A stretch of DNA of 64,000 nucleotides from Mermis nigrescens. Taxonomy: Eukaryota > Nematoda > Enoplea > Mermithida > Mermithidae. Shown one piece after another: positions 1-11,524 of this stretch. How positions within the stretch are numbered: the stretch's first letter is position 1; the number at the start of each line of letters is the position of its first letter. The notes under the pieces were generated by a model, which worked only from the letters and a program-made list of their open reading frames with translations, was not told the origin of the DNA and made no database searches. A program made the translations under genes and the position numbers. The stretch is from NCBI GenBank assembly GCA_036768485.1, contig JAVLUZ010000273.1:6466846-6530845 (forward strand), in the 5' to 3' direction.

Positions 1-225
1 GAACAAATTTAGTGAATTGAACAAAATATCGCTAAAAAATGTGCATATGGCGCAATGCGCCGATGAGATTTTTGAGCCGGAAATGAGCAAAAACGCCTAA
101 GGCACACTTTGTATAACTTTTACAAAAAATCGACAATTCTGTGGGGGTCGCAGCCATTTTGCGGGGGGGGTCGGTTGCCAAGCTAGAGGGGGAGGGCAAA
201 CCCCCACAGTACACGTATGGTGGAC
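1..225 (+). repeat. Partial copy of dispersed repeat family F
   Basis: The segment resembles the inner and 3' parts of a repeat seen many times in the window. Shared landmarks are a run like 'ttgaacaaaatat', a GGCGCxxxGCGCC hairpin (here GGCGCAATGCGCC), an 'aaaaacgc' block and a G-rich end followed by 'acgtatgg'. It is truncated by the window edge. Family F has no recognisable coding capacity and is called non-autonomous. Confidence 0.6.
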
Positions 226-1240
226 AATATTAGAAACGGTCATTGAATATCTGAGTAATTTGATGATTCACAGTCGTGGTGATTTCAAGATTGCTGAATT
301 GAAAGGTGTTCTGTCTGTCACTAAATGAGGGATCGACTATAATTTGCTGTCTATCGAAATAGGACGTTTTGGCGACGCCGCTTAGGCGCCGGCCGTTTTT
401 ACGCCGGACAAAAAACTTCCTCCAAAATTGGCTTAAAAGTGGCCAGAAACTGTACGATAATTTAGTTTTACGGCTATTTTAGCAGTGCGACTCACTATTG
501 CGAATGCATGGCATTCCATGGCCATAGATGTGCAACATGGCCCTTCGGTCAATATCAAGAACTTTTGAAGATTACCGATTTTCATCCATTTTAAGTCTTC
601 ATTTCGTAGCATTTACCACAGCAAAATTTCCAATCTTCATCATACAGGCCCGAACATCACGTGGACGTGGGGAATACTGAGATCTTCATGAATCCGGCAG
701 ACCTCACAAAATCGACGGACCCCCATAATTAAAATTTGGCATGTTTTTGGGGATTTAGCGAGTTTCTCACTATTCTACACCTCCCAGAATTTGGCTGCTG
801 CTCATGTAGGGTCCAGATTCTACCAACCCCCGTCTCGTTGTCCATGTCTGGTCATGACCGACTTCAGCATTAGTGAAAGAACAGATCCCAAGTTTGACGT
901 CTATTCAGCTAACGGAGTCTTAAAAGATGATGTAGCACTTAAAATCGCAAAAACTCCAATAATTCACGATTTTAATCGATTTAAGCACCTTTGTAAAAAT
1001 GTGGCTTTTATACATCCCCTTTTTGAATATAGTCATTTTTCACAAAACAATTTCTCTAACAGCTAACGCATCTAAAACCATTTTTAGCAAAGAGACTTTT
1101 CTGAGTGCCGCTATCCGATCTATAACCTAAGACAAATACAAAATGTTTCTAAAAATTAAAACAAAGATGTGGCGGAAATGTCAGTAATACACATGTCTGA
1201 CGTTCTTCGCCTCAGGCTATCGCCCATCAATACGATTGCA
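226..1240. other. Non-coding stretch, no supported gene
   Basis: No exon with credible splice sites or recognisable protein similarity was seen on either strand. Parts near 360-480 and 720-830 look like fragments of the dispersed repeat families. The 91-codon open frame at 791-1066 has no recognisable motif. Confidence 0.5.
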
Positions 1241-1873
1241 TACGCATAAAACATTCTAAATAACTATGCATATTTCAAGTACGAACGTACGTGCATAAAC
1301 CCATTCAAAACCGTCTCAAGATTTGATTTCAGAAACCGATGTCTATTTGTTCTCGGTTTATTATGGAGACTCAATTTTTTCATAAATCTTAATCGTAATA
1401 TCAGGATAATATTAGAATTACGAATCCGACTAAAATCTTCTTTACACTCTGTGGTTGTGTAAAGTTTATACTGAATATCAATTTTAGTTCTAGAGCCTTG
1501 CGGTAGCCAAATTTTTTTCAAAATGTTCTACGTAAATTCAGAATTGGGAATCTGACTGTTAGTTTTCTCTACGCCTAGTAGTTGTGCAAAGTTTGCACTT
1601 TACATTTGTTGTTAATATTTATATTATACTACAAATTTATTTTACTTCCAAATCTAAACCTTAGTGTTCCTTACACTTGATATTTGCGTAAGGTTTATGC
1701 CGAAAAACTTTGATCTGTTTAAATAATGTAAGGTTGTCTTGTTCGAAAAGAATAATGCTGATGTTAAGAACAATATTGTTTACCGCGTTCTTGGACTGCT
1801 GTCATTATTGTAGCATGTTACTGTATGTGTTTACTGACTGATGTACTCAAATCATACTAATTAAAAGTAGGGT
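1240..1873 (+). repeat. Copy of the large 61.6-62.1 kb repeat arm
   Basis: From about 1340 this DNA matches 61590-62095 in the same orientation. Shared blocks include 'cttgcggtagcc/cttgcggaagc', 'ttacactctgtggttgtgtaaag' (quoted in part) and the flank 'ttaaaagtag' just before the long-TIR element. It carries several versions of the GTGTAAAGTTTACAC motif, at about 1454, 1582 and 1685. Confidence 0.75.
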
Positions 1874-2665
1874 ACTAGCAAAGAAAAATGCTCCGATGGA
1901 ACAAAAAAGTTGAATATACTTGAAATTATGGATTATTAAGGATGTTAAAGGAGGGGACAAGGAAAAAGCTACCTAAAGTCGCAAAATCTGATAAAAATCA
2001 CATTTTTCTAAGCAGCGCAAAAAATCGAAATGTATTCTGCGGCCATCAGATTAGAACAAATATTTAACCATTAAAATGACTGAAAAAGTAGCACATTAGC
2101 TATGCAGTAGCTATTGGAAATGATATTGAGTAAACTGACAGTCTTTCTAAGCCAATTGAATGAAATAGCAAACATCGATGCATCCAAGACAATTGAAGAA
2201 ATTATTGGTTTAAAACAGTAGGAAACGCTCAAGTTGACTTGAAACAGACTAAATGTAGGTACACTAGCATGCCCGTAACGATTGTGTGCACTAATCAATC
2301 AGCCCCTGCTTTGCTTGCTATAATGCTCATAACAAAATAAAAGAACGTTAAATACAATACTACTTAGTTTACTATCGATCAGGATACGAAGCTAGTCAGC
2401 GTTGCTACTTGCCAGCAATTTAAAAAAAGTAAACATTATAGATTTCGTTTATACATTCTTATCTGAAATTTTTAAAATTATTTAAAACAGACACTTTTTT
2501 AGAGGCCGCAGAATATACTTCGATTTTTTGCGTTGCTTAGAGAAAGTGTGATTTTTAGCAGATATTACGACTTTAGGTAGCTTTTTCCTAGTCCCCTCCT
2601 TTTACATCCTTAATAATCCACAATCCCAAGTATATGCATCTTTTTTGTTCCATCGGAGCATTTTA
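1874..2665. mobile_element. Long-TIR non-autonomous element, copy 1
   Basis: The element starts ACTAGCAAAGAAAAATGCTC and its right arm is the inverted complement, ending around 2665 after 'ttccatcggagcatttta'. The inverted arms are about 170 bp, meeting an AT-rich centre of about 400 bp. Two further copies lie at 53503-54265 and 62095-62906. No transposase is encoded; the superfamily is unknown. The right tip of this copy is degenerate compared with copy 2. Confidence 0.75.
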
Positions 2666-3950
2666 TTTCCATAAATTTATAAAAATGAAATTTTGCATCC
2701 TGTTCGATATTGAAGGAGATTAGCTAGTTTCTTGGGGTCCAATCACAATTTTTTATATATACCTAAAAATTCATTCGAAATTTTAGACATAAATTTTTAG
2801 CCGTCCTATCGATTTGTTACCTAGAATTTAATATAATTTCTTGTTCTTATTTGCATGAAAATATTTATTTAAAAAATTTATAATTTATTAAATTTAGTTG
2901 TAGCATGCCAAGGTCTCGTCATTGATCATAATTCACATAAATCTTTACTTTGTATCCAAGGGGCCAAAAGCCCGCTTGACTCAAAACGTAGAACTATGGC
3001 AAACGCCTGGCAGATCTCATTTTCTTAGCTATGTTATTATAAGTATTGCAGCCAACAAGGGACAACTATAATTTCTGGTAGTTGCAAAATATATAGTCTA
3101 TTGAATTAATTAAAAATACCTAAATAAAGATCATGGTTTTTTACGTTAGCGGTACCTGATCATTTTTTATTGTTGATTATTTATTATTCCTTTACTATTA
3201 ATTATTCATTTACAAGCACATTCATTTGTATATATCAATAATTTTTTTGTTTCAAGAAATTTAGTATAAAAAATTAATTCTTAGAAGAAGAATTATAAAA
3301 TTTATTATAAATCGAAATTGAATAAAAAAATTTGTAATTCACTAGTTAGAAGATCAACATTGGATGAGGATGATTTCATTGTGCCTGTTTAAGGAAATAT
3401 TTTTTGTATACCCGTTGACCTGAAAGCATCACTAAAATTTTAAAGCAGATCTGATTAGATATTAGTGCAAATCCATTTATTTCGCATTTTCCCGGGAAAG
3501 CTCGTTTATGATTATAGTGTCATTCTAAGCACTTTCGGCATAAATGCATTTGTATAGTTTAAGTAAAAGAGCATGCTCTAGAATATAGAGATTACCAATC
3601 CTGAAGACACGGATTTTAACACAAACAGCTCTATTCACAAAACGTGAATGAAATTTGACAAAAAGGACAAAGCTTAACAAAGGCTTCGTCACAATGTCAT
3701 TAGAGTATTATATATACGCTGCTGTAAATTTCACTCGAATCACTTCAAAAACATCATTGTCTAACAGAAAGAACATGAAATATCTATCAAATCAAATAAA
3801 CCATCAAAAACAAAAAAACGTTCCTAAAACAAAGTATACAACAACCAAAATTAATAAAATATCAATATGTACGTATAAGACCCAAAAACATTAAGAGATA
3901 AAATATAACTAGACCAGCAAAAGAGTAATCTTTTCTATGCTTTGCTTTCA
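2666..3950. other. AT-rich non-coding stretch
   Basis: No gene or clear repeat boundary was recognised. The 79-codon plus-strand frame at 3655-3894 is Lys/Asn/Thr-rich, as expected from AT-rich composition, and has no motif. Confidence 0.5.
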
Positions 3951-4023
3951 ATATGGAAACAGTAGTTTTATTCTTGGCGTCCAAACAGGATTCAGTTTTG
4001 ATGCGTGATGGAATTCGGCTAAA

Positions 4024-4049
4024 TCATTTATGCTGCTTGGCAGCCCAGT
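4024..4049 (-). CDS. Candidate terminal exon of unknown minus-strand gene
   Basis: On the minus strand a pyrimidine-rich acceptor ('tttttattttag') precedes this stretch. If entered in the phase left by the candidate exon at 5024-5150, it encodes a few residues (DWAAKQHK) and then TGA. The phase agreement is the only link between them. The region is short and the call is weak. Confidence 0.25.
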
Positions 4050-4111
4050 CTAAAATAAAAACTGTTCAAGTATCAAGTGCATTCGATTTCGCCTGAATTC
4101 ATAGTCTGCAC

Positions 4112-4340
4112 CACACGTGGGCGTGGGGAAGGTTGGGGGGTATGCACCTCCCAGAAGGCCGAACTTCTAACCCAGAAAAAGAAACAAAAAAGACCACCTA
4201 GGATTTATTGATGACAATAAATAGTGCTCGATGAGAACGTTGAAAAGTGGTGTTATTACGTCATAAGACCACTTTTGAGACCAGTTTTTAACCTTTTAAA
4301 AAACTTGCACCCACCATAATTTCGTTGCTGCCCGCCTATG
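4112..4340 (+). mobile_element. hAT-type MITE, family A, copy A1
   Basis: The copy begins CACACGTGGGCGTGGGG and ends GCCCGCCTATG, imperfect terminal inverted repeats of the form CAYASSTGGGCR. The flanks are GTCTGCAC (4104-4111) and GCCTGCAC (4341-4348), an 8 bp target-site duplication with one mismatch. The inside keeps the family signature 'atagtgctcgatgagaa'. The 8 bp duplication and short TIRs point to hAT transposition; no coding capacity. Confidence 0.85.
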
Positions 4341-5023
4341 GCCTGCACGGCTTTACACAGCTAGAATATTTAAACGAATAGCTAATCATTTTCAATAAAC
4401 GAATGACTTAAAATAAACAATTCAGTTTTTATTGCTCTGGTCATATTGAATGAATTTTCGAAATTAAAATTAAAATCCAGCCAGCTTTTGCTCATAGGAA
4501 ATCTATGGAAACGAAAAATTTTGCAAACTACACGATATCGTGCTTCCACGATGCAACGAATTCAGTCGTAGACATTACAGGAAAGCCATTTTTTGAATAT
4601 CTTTCTAATGATTTACGCATCATGTCACGATTACGCACACAGTTTTTGAAGGATTATAATCAAAAATTTACTGTGTACATTAGCGCCAAAAACAACCGAA
4701 ATTTTAGAGTTAATTATAGCCAATAAAATAACGATTTCAAGATATTCGGGGCAAAATAGATTACTGACTCGATTGATTCCTTCGCCTTGCGGCCCTTTCG
4801 GTGTCGGTGGGCTTAGAAGTATGTCTACTCGTGGCCTTTTTCTCAACGTCTTTAGAAAAAGTGTCAAATTAAGAGAACATCAGAGATAAGTATGACATGC
4901 GCTTACGTCCAGATAAGCATAAAAGTCCGATTGTTTTATGATTCTGTATTTATGCAACACCGTGTCTAAAAAAGAATCAGCATTTTAAAGTATTGAGCAT
5001 GCAAATAACGAATATCGGCTTAC

Positions 5024-5150
5024 CAGAAAAGTTGAAGTCATAATAACCATATTCTATGTTATACCAGTATTGTTCTAAGAATTCTGCATCCAATTCTAGG
5101 CCGGGGAATCTTTCGCTGAATTTTTCAGTCCAAACATCGGTACAATTAAA
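5024..5150 (-). CDS. Candidate internal exon, unrecognised gene
   Basis: Minus-strand frame bounded by a good acceptor ('ttttttggcag') and donor (G|GTAAGC). It encodes about 42 residues with ordinary composition, including FPGLELDAEFLEQYW and a Tyr/Asn-rich tail ending DFNFS. The acceptor phase (0) agrees with the end of the candidate exon at 6987-7120, supporting one gene. I do not recognise the family. The protein looks cellular rather than transposon-derived, but that is an impression only. Confidence 0.45.
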
Positions 5151-5183
5151 CTGCCAAAAAATTAATATATTAATAAGTCGCAA

Positions 5184-6155
5184 AATAGCAAATGAATTAG
5201 ACCATACCGATTTTATTCTGAATGCTCTTTGAAGGCTTAGCTACTGATAGCAACCTTTACTTATTAGACTGTTTTTTCCACTTTTTACGCCGGTATATTA
5301 CAGTTAAAAGCTAGATATGTAGTTCGGATAAACATTGTCTTTGAACCAGTCAAACTATTATATTAGCTTGGATTCAGGTGCCTAAAAAACAATCTACCAA
5401 ACAGCGTTTTCCGATATCTGGAAGTTTAGAAAACATGAAAGTTACTAATGGATTATTTAAAGACACGAAAACGAGTCATCGCTAGATCTATGAAGAAGTT
5501 TTCTGCAGAAGGTTGTCGCAGTACTCAAACAAAAATAAATCTAATATCATCCTACGATTTTACAATAAAAAGTGCAATAATCTAGTAGAAACAAGATCGC
5601 AACCATAATAGATGCATAGCATGATTAGTCTGAATAGTTGAGTCGATATGGCCTAAAAATGATAGAAACGCTAAACGGCTTGAAATTTTCTTAGTCTATA
5701 GTTTCTGATAATTATCAATCAGTGTTTGTAGAACTTATTTCATTTTTCCGCTTGTTGTCCAAATTTTTTCGTTTTCTCTAAGGAAACTTTAAATTTACTC
5801 ATTCAAGCGGGTCAGCACCACTCCACTATTCCAACTAAACGCATCTCTGAAACAAAAAAGGATTCCGTTTTTGAGGCAGAATCATCTCGATAATCATTAG
5901 GATGTGAGCAGAATCATCGGATTTTTAATTTCGTTTCAAGCTATGTGGAAAAAATGGTGAAAAACTTGAATAGAATAGAAGCCTTTCTTTCTAATTAAAA
6001 CTCGGGTACAGAAATTCTGTCGTTGAACCGATGTTGGAAATTTTGATTTTGTACTCAATGTTGGGAATCACATGGAAGAAAAAATAAAATGAATAATTAA
6101 TAAACCGATCGAATCAGAAATTTAGCTACGTATTAAATAAGTAGCCACAAGCATA
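5184..6155. other. Intron-like stretch without supported genes
   Basis: AT-rich DNA between two candidate exons of the unknown minus-strand gene. No repeat boundary or coding segment was recognised. Confidence 0.4.
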
Positions 6156-6337
6156 CAGGGCGGATTAAGGGGGGCGGGGGGGCGGCCGCCCCTTTCCCCC
6201 ATAGGACCAAAAAAGTGCGCAAAATTAAGGATTTTTGAGCGATTTTTGGGTCGAAATGGCTAATTTTTCCGCCCAAGTCACGGTTCCGCCCCCTTAGGGG
6301 TACCGCTCCCCTTAGGAAAATCCTGGATCCGCCACTG
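6156..6337. mobile_element. hAT-type MITE with perfect 8 bp duplication
   Basis: A 182 bp element with ends CAGGGCGGATTAAGG and (reverse complement of the right end) CAGTGGCGGATCCAGG. Both flanks are CAAGCATA (6148-6155 and 6338-6345), a perfect 8 bp target-site duplication. The TIR resembles well-known animal hAT ends (CAGxGGCGGAT). It is G/C-rich at the edges and non-coding. It sits next to a truncated family-A fragment ('gggcagcacccaaattctgg'). Confidence 0.9.
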
Positions 6338-6767
6338 CAAGCATACATGGGCAGCACCCAAATTCTGGGGAAGGGGTCAGGATGGGATGAATCGCAAAAA
6401 AATTATCTAAAAATATATTTCTATGGGGCCTACAGTACCCTGTAGGAATTTTTAACGTCTGGGGAAACATCCCCAACCCCCACGCCCGAGTGTTGCTACA
6501 AGCCTCAATTCCTCATCCGTCGACTTCGAAGAATTTTTCCTCTCTGTCGGAGAATTTCTGCTAAAAATAATTTATTTTATTTGAAGAAAGACCAGGCCAG
6601 CCATCCGCCTGTCTTGATATGGCACGATTAGGAGCAATAAAAAAGGCAACCATCGTGATTTATTCATTAAACTACGGAAAACTATTAGTGGAAGCAAAAT
6701 TTCATATTCAACAAATAATAAATAATAAAAAATATATAATAGAAAATATTATCAGTAAAGTAATAAT

Positions 6768-6980
6768 AAGCATACATGCACGGCATGGGAATTCTGGAGG
6801 GGTAGGGGTGAAATAATAAAGTGCATTTTTGGCTGCAAAAATGGTAGGTACGGGTCAAAAACATCATTTTTTAGCGTTTCTAGCGAAGCTCTTTCTTGCT
6901 AGAGCATATATAATATATGGGATGAAGCATACATGCACAGCATGGGAATTCTGGGGGAGTAGGGGTGAAATAATAAAGTG
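6768..6980 (+). repeat. Two truncated family-F starts in tandem
   Basis: The family-F start ('catacatgcacggcatggga') appears at 6770, and again at 6930 as 'catacatgcacagcatggga'. The second copy stops after 'aaagtgcat', exactly where the candidate exon at 6987-7120 has its splice donor. The first copy runs into 'tttctagcgaagctc'-like family sequence. Confidence 0.6.
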
Positions 6981-6986
6981 CATCAC

Positions 6987-7120
6987 GTGTTTTGCCATCA
7001 AATCGTCGATAAGTTCATCAAGAATTTCGTTCAAATACTGATAGGTACGATTTCCTTGCATGCCGAAGCAGAAAAGCTTCGCTGGGTCGAACGTAGGTGC
7101 ATATGTATCAAACGTAACAT
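6987..7120 (-). CDS. Candidate internal exon, unrecognised gene
   Basis: Acceptor 'aatttatttag' then a minus-strand frame of 44 codons entered after two bases, ending CAC|GTGATG. The product contains FDPAKLFCFGMQGNRTYQYL followed by an acidic helix-like stretch NEILDELIDDLM. The end phase fits the acceptor of the exon at 5024-5150. The donor lies at the junction with a family-F repeat, so splicing may depend on repeat sequence. Family not recognised. Confidence 0.45.
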
Positions 7121-7259
7121 CTAAATAAATTGAAGATATTGCTTCCGTTGCATTAAAATTTTTAAAAAATTTGGAAAATAGAGAAGAATAGAATTTATAT
7201 AAGAAGCGAAACTTTTTATTATGACTTACAAGTCATTGAATGAAAAATGATTAAATGGA

Positions 7260-7690
7260 TTTTTGTTAACAGACATACGCAGCATGGGAATTCTGGGAGG
7301 TGAAATTTTTAAGTGCCTTTTTTAGGCCCAAAACTGGTAAGTACGCGTCAAATACATGGTTTTTCAGCGTTTCTGGCGATGCTCCATGTTTCTAGACCAT
7401 AAAACAGAAAAATTGTGGAAAAAATCAAAAAAGTCGGACAAATGTTACTAAATTTAGTCAAAACATGAGTGCATGGCGCGAAGCGCCCAAAATTTTACCT
7501 TTTTCAGCAAATGGACAATTAAAACGCTTAAAAAAGCACCTTTTCTACTTATCTTTTCGTAGTTTTAGGTAGCGTTCGAAAAATAGCGAATTTGGGGGCG
7601 GGGTGAAAAAATTTCTGGAGAGGGACGGTTGGGCTTTTTCTCGGAGGAGTTAGAACCACACATAAGCGTGGGGAGAATCCTGGGGTATAC
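7260..7690 (+). repeat. Repeat family F copy
   Basis: Starts with 'cagacatacgcagcatggga' and continues through the family blocks 'tttttcagcgtttctggcga', 'ctagaccataaaa', 'gtgcatggcgcgaagcgccc' and a G-rich end. Non-coding; the open frame at 7629-7853 lies partly in its tail and is not credible. Confidence 0.7.
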
Positions 7691-7699
7691 ATCCCATGA

Positions 7700-8920
7700 A
7701 AAACTCCACGCATATTACCGTACACCCCTTAGATTCTATTTTTATTATTATTTATGGCGAGTTGTGGCAATTTTTTACGATTTCAGCCTTTCCAGAATTT
7801 TCTTGAGGCCCATGTATAGTGAGAATCTCCAAATCCCTGAAAGATCGTGTTAACTTGTTACAGAAATAGATGTAAATTTTCTAAGGCCTTCAAAAGGATT
7901 TTCGGTCGAAAATTCTTCTTGAAAAAGTGATGCATCAAAAATAATGAAGGGATATTTTCTTGATGTGTAATATATTTTTTGTTTAATGAAATTTTAATTT
8001 ATGAAGCTGGACATAATACGAATTACATATAAATCTTAAAACACAGTTAGCATGATGATACAAAAGATCGAAAATTTCAGTCACTATGGTACGATTTTGA
8101 TCAAGAATAATGTTTAAGAAAGTGTAAAAGTTGTAGTTTAATGGATTTAAAGTTGCAAAAAGCTAAAAATTTTGATAATAGTAATGTGGTTGTGATGTGG
8201 TCAAGGGCTCGAGCTTTGTAGATTGAGATCCTAATAAAATCCAAATCCCCATAGAATCCGATACACACCCTAAATTGAATTTTTATTTTTGCCTTTTGTT
8301 GCCATTTCGCTCTATTTGGCCGCCGAGAACTAGGTTGCTGCCTATTTATGCTTGGAAGTTGTCAGAACCTATGATCGCACAAAAATTGGCAACAGGCCCT
8401 CATTTGTCCACCTCTTTACGATTATTTTGTTTTTTCTATAAATTTTCCTTGGCTACTGCATGAGAAAGGTTGAAAAAACAAGAATTTTGCTATTACATTC
8501 AACCTTTCGCCTGTTCAAATCAAAAATCATGAGAAAAGGCGAAAATTCGGCGATTAAAATGAAGACGATCGATGCGTGAAATACATGAATATCCGACGAT
8601 AGGGCCAAAATCATAAAAATCGCTAAAAAAGGTCAAACTACGATTCGAGGGGTGAGGAATTGTCGATTTACAGATGATTGAATTACGGATTCTTATATAT
8701 ATGCATTCAGCCACACGGCCATGAATAGAGTCGAAATCATATTTGGGCAACAGCCGAATTCTATGGGGTCTTAATGGAGAAAAAGCGACAAAGATTGCGA
8801 AAAAACATGCCAAAAATGTCATTCTGTGGTTTATCAATTTAACAGGATCTACAAAACTTTCGACGGACACGGAACGAGGCCCCTCCTTTGCGCCCTTGGG
8901 CAATCTAAACCCGCACACAT
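7700..8920. other. Non-coding, probable intron
   Basis: No supported exon. The 132-codon minus frame at 8520-8918 overlaps a low-information region and has no recognised motif. It is adjacent to, but not in the frame of, the candidate exon at 8929-9083. Confidence 0.4.
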
Positions 8921-8928
8921 TTTCTCAC

Positions 8929-9083
8929 CTGGCAGAATAGAACGAATGAAGAACACTTGGGTAACAAAGTAACAGCATTTCCGCGTAAAATGAATCACTT
9001 TCATCATCTCCGAGCACAAAACAAAATAGCGCTGCTGTTTCGTTTATCGATGGTAAATGTACTTCGATATAAATAGTGCGAAT
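8929..9083 (-). CDS. Candidate internal exon, unrecognised gene
   Basis: Acceptor 'gactttttcag' and a consensus donor AG|GTGAGA bound a 51-codon minus-strand frame. It encodes RTIYIEVHLPSINETAAL and LGDDESDSFYAEMLLL. It is one of the better-looking exon candidates by splice signals. Its phases do not match the neighbouring candidates at 6987-7120 or 9235-9720, so either a small exon is missing, the gene is decayed, or the exons are unrelated. Confidence 0.4.
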
Positions 9084-9234
9084 CTGAAAAAGTCGCAGCT
9101 TTATGACAGAAATATACATTGAATGATTTAACTGACTTAATGTTATATACAAACCTTTAGAGTGTGCACACCGGTGCATGTAGAAACATAGCTACCGTAA
9201 TAAATTTTTTTTTGTTTTTTGGCGGCTTGTTTAC

Positions 9235-9720
9235 GGATCAGATGGATCTTCTGCACAGTGGCGTAGCTGTGGAATGGGGAAACTAGTCCTCCCAAAATTT
9301 TGGAAGTGAATATATATTCTTTACAAGGGTCCCCCCTCCCAAAAAATTTGAGATTCTTAAATTGTATCTGAGAGACCGCTAGATTAGATTTGAATACTCC
9401 TTTCAACCTGAAAAGCTCCAAAAGTTTTTCGGTGCTTCGCGCCTCATTTATTTATATACAACATATTTGTTTATAATTATTAAAATCAAATTTGATTTTT
9501 TAAATATTTTCTTCTCCAATGTCTAGATGGTTAAGAAAAGCTCAGAACACCATTTTTTGCCTATCCATAAGTAGTTGTAGAGGTAATCAATTTCGAAATT
9601 TTCGTCTCCCTAAAATCAGAACGCCAGCTACGCCTCTGCTCCTGCATCGAAGCGGATTGCAACCGTCGTCATTTGCCTGACCATGTTACATTTTTGAATC
9701 AGGTTGACGTAGTATTTTGG
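9235..9720 (-). pseudogene. Candidate exon split by a hAT MITE
   Basis: On the minus strand an acceptor ('gcactgttag') precedes 9720. The frame encodes KYYVNLIQKCNMVRQM and AIRFDA, then runs into the MITE at 9256-9638. The sequence beyond the MITE (9247-9235) continues an open frame to a possible donor CC|GTAAAC. If this was coding, the insertion at 9639-9646 breaks it. The phase to the next candidate exon at 9083 does not fit. Family unknown. Confidence 0.35.
9256..9638. mobile_element. hAT-type MITE, family B
   Basis: Ends CAGTGGCGTAGCTGTGG and (reverse complement) CAGAGGCGTAGCTGG, flanked by CTTCTGCA (9248-9255) and CTCCTGCA (9639-9646), an 8 bp duplication with one mismatch. Length 383 bp, with no coding capacity. 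The TIR matches the common animal hAT type CAGTGGCGTAGC. Confidence 0.88.
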
Positions 9721-9789
9721 CTAACAGTGCCGCATAGAATAGGAAAATAAACATTTTAATAGTGTCTCAGGTCATAAATTAGCTATCAC

Positions 9790-10235
9790 TCGAATTAGTT
9801 TGTCGTCGGCATCTGAATTCGGAATAGCTGGAGTCGACGTTACGTATAATATTATTCATAATAATCTCTTAATTTTTGAAGATTTTTATCAGTTTTATGG
9901 TCGTTCGCGTACTTGGAATGCATTTGAGAATCAGATCTATTTAGAAAATTTCGACTTGATTTTTAAAAGTATTGTTTTGCTACTAGATCAGCTAGAATTT
10001 GGAACGATCTTAGAGAATATATTCGAAATTTTCCAAATGTTGAGATATTTAAGAGAAATTTGAAACAGGTTGATTCCGGGAATTTTCCGATGGGGCACAC
10101 GTGAGTGCAATTTACTATTTGCCTGTGTGTCTAGCACATTTCGCATTTTACACTATGCTATTTTTTATCTTTCGACTTTTTTATCCTTGTGTTTTTTCCG
10201 AATAAAGTATTAGTATTAGTATTAGTATTAAGATA
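9790..10235 (+). mobile_element. 3' end fragment of a CR1/jockey-like LINE
   Basis: The frame at 9800-10063 ends ARIWNDLREYIRNFPNVEIF followed by KRNLK. This matches the typical C-terminus of CR1/jockey-type reverse transcriptases (R-x-WN-L-P-E.....F-K-R-L-K). It is followed by a 3' region with AATAAAG and a short tandem tail of TAGTAT units at 10206-10230, the usual microsatellite tail of these elements. Everything upstream of the C-terminus is lost (5' truncation). Confidence 0.65.
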
Positions 10236-10713
10236 CTTGCTTTATGGAGTTTAGAAGTAAGCCCATAACGGGAGTAAGTGACGTGTAAATCGCACATGCA
10301 CATTACTTCTTGAGCATAAGTAAGCTTACATGCATAGGTACATGGTAGCATATCGTACATATACATATATATTAATAGTAGTTGTATCAGCATTCATGCA
10401 CTGATAAAATTAGTAAAATTCGCCGCAAAAAATTTCGAAAAGTTGGAATCACTTTCTGATCAGTTTAAGTACATATAGAGCTTGAATCTAGAGTAGAAAT
10501 TTTAGAGTATTTGCATACGAAAATGCCCCATAGTTATCGTACAGCAACTGAACTCAAGCGTATAATAAGAAACACCTTAAACGCGGTATATAAGAGATCA
10601 GCTAAGAAATGTTCAAGCAAATAAATCTCTCTTAGATGATCTTAGAGCCCCAATTTTGAGGAGCAATGTTGGTTTAGCAATCCGTCCTCCCCGACATTCT
10701 TTTCCGGGGGGTT

Positions 10714-10824
10714 GGAGAACATTTTACAGAATGGTTGCGTAAATTTGAGCAGTATTTATCGTTGCATGATTTGCATTTAAAATTAGCGTGGCTCGAATCA
10801 TTTTCAAGCGGCACAAGTAGTTAA
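10714..10824 (+). pseudogene. Possible retrotransposon gag scrap
   Basis: The plus-strand frame encodes HFTEWLRKFEQYLSLHDL and ends after SFSSGTSS. It resembles the start of the capsid domain of LTR-retrotransposon Gag proteins (F..W..KFE.YL). No protease, RT or LTR is visible nearby. Weak call. Confidence 0.3.
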
Positions 10825-10854
10825 CCGTGTCACCCTGGATCCAATGTTATAACA

Positions 10855-11215
10855 TAGCCTATGCTTAAGCATAGGCGGGCGGGTCCAAACTTGCTACCTG
10901 GGGTCGGGGCCAGGTAGCCATGCTGTAGCATAGGCAATGGTGAGGGATAGGAAGGGAGGGGACCTGGGGCGTGCCTTGACCTCCCCTGCAGCCTAAGGGG
11001 GTTCCTGGGGAACTATGATTATCGATTTTTCTCCATGAATGAATTAATTTTGAGCTTAAGAGATGGGAGCACTCCCTGGGGAGCGATGTCATAAGCCTAA
11101 GCGATCCTGAGGAAGTGGTCTTAAGGGCGCCTAGGCCTACCCGTAGGGAGAGGAGGTGGCATAAGGGAGCAGTAAGGGTTTCCCGGGAAACTTTGATTAT
11201 TGATTGATTGATCTT
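10855..11215. repeat. G-rich block with palindrome
   Basis: The block opens with a perfect palindrome GCCTATGCTTAAGCATAGGC, and part of it ('agcataggc') recurs at 10927. It contains 'gttcctggggaactatgat' at about 11000 and a diverged repeat 'gtttcccgggaaactttgat' at about 11187. It looks like a small non-coding repeat, unlike the AT-rich surroundings. Confidence 0.5.
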
Positions 11216-11524
11216 ATTGATTTTTTAGTAATTCACGAACCTGGCGGTCGGATTTGTGAGAAATTCGGAGATTATGCCGAACATGTTATATTTATGACTG
11301 GGAGTGCCCAATGAACCCGACCCTGAGTCTAGAGAGAGAGAGAGAGTGTAAAGAGATGTTCAATTTTTGAGTACTATGCAACAGAGTATATGCTCATCAA
11401 TCGATCGTTCGTGAAAGTATGTGAAATATTCTTTACCTCAGTCATTAAAATTTTGCCACTGATTAGCTAGAGCGTGTATATCTCGGTGAGTAAAACATTG
11501 TTTGATAAGTCTAAAAAAGTTTTC

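Noticed and set aside
4631..4867. 78-codon minus frame with a Pro/Gly-rich segment
   Set aside because: No motif and no supporting splice context; overlaps an equally weak plus frame.
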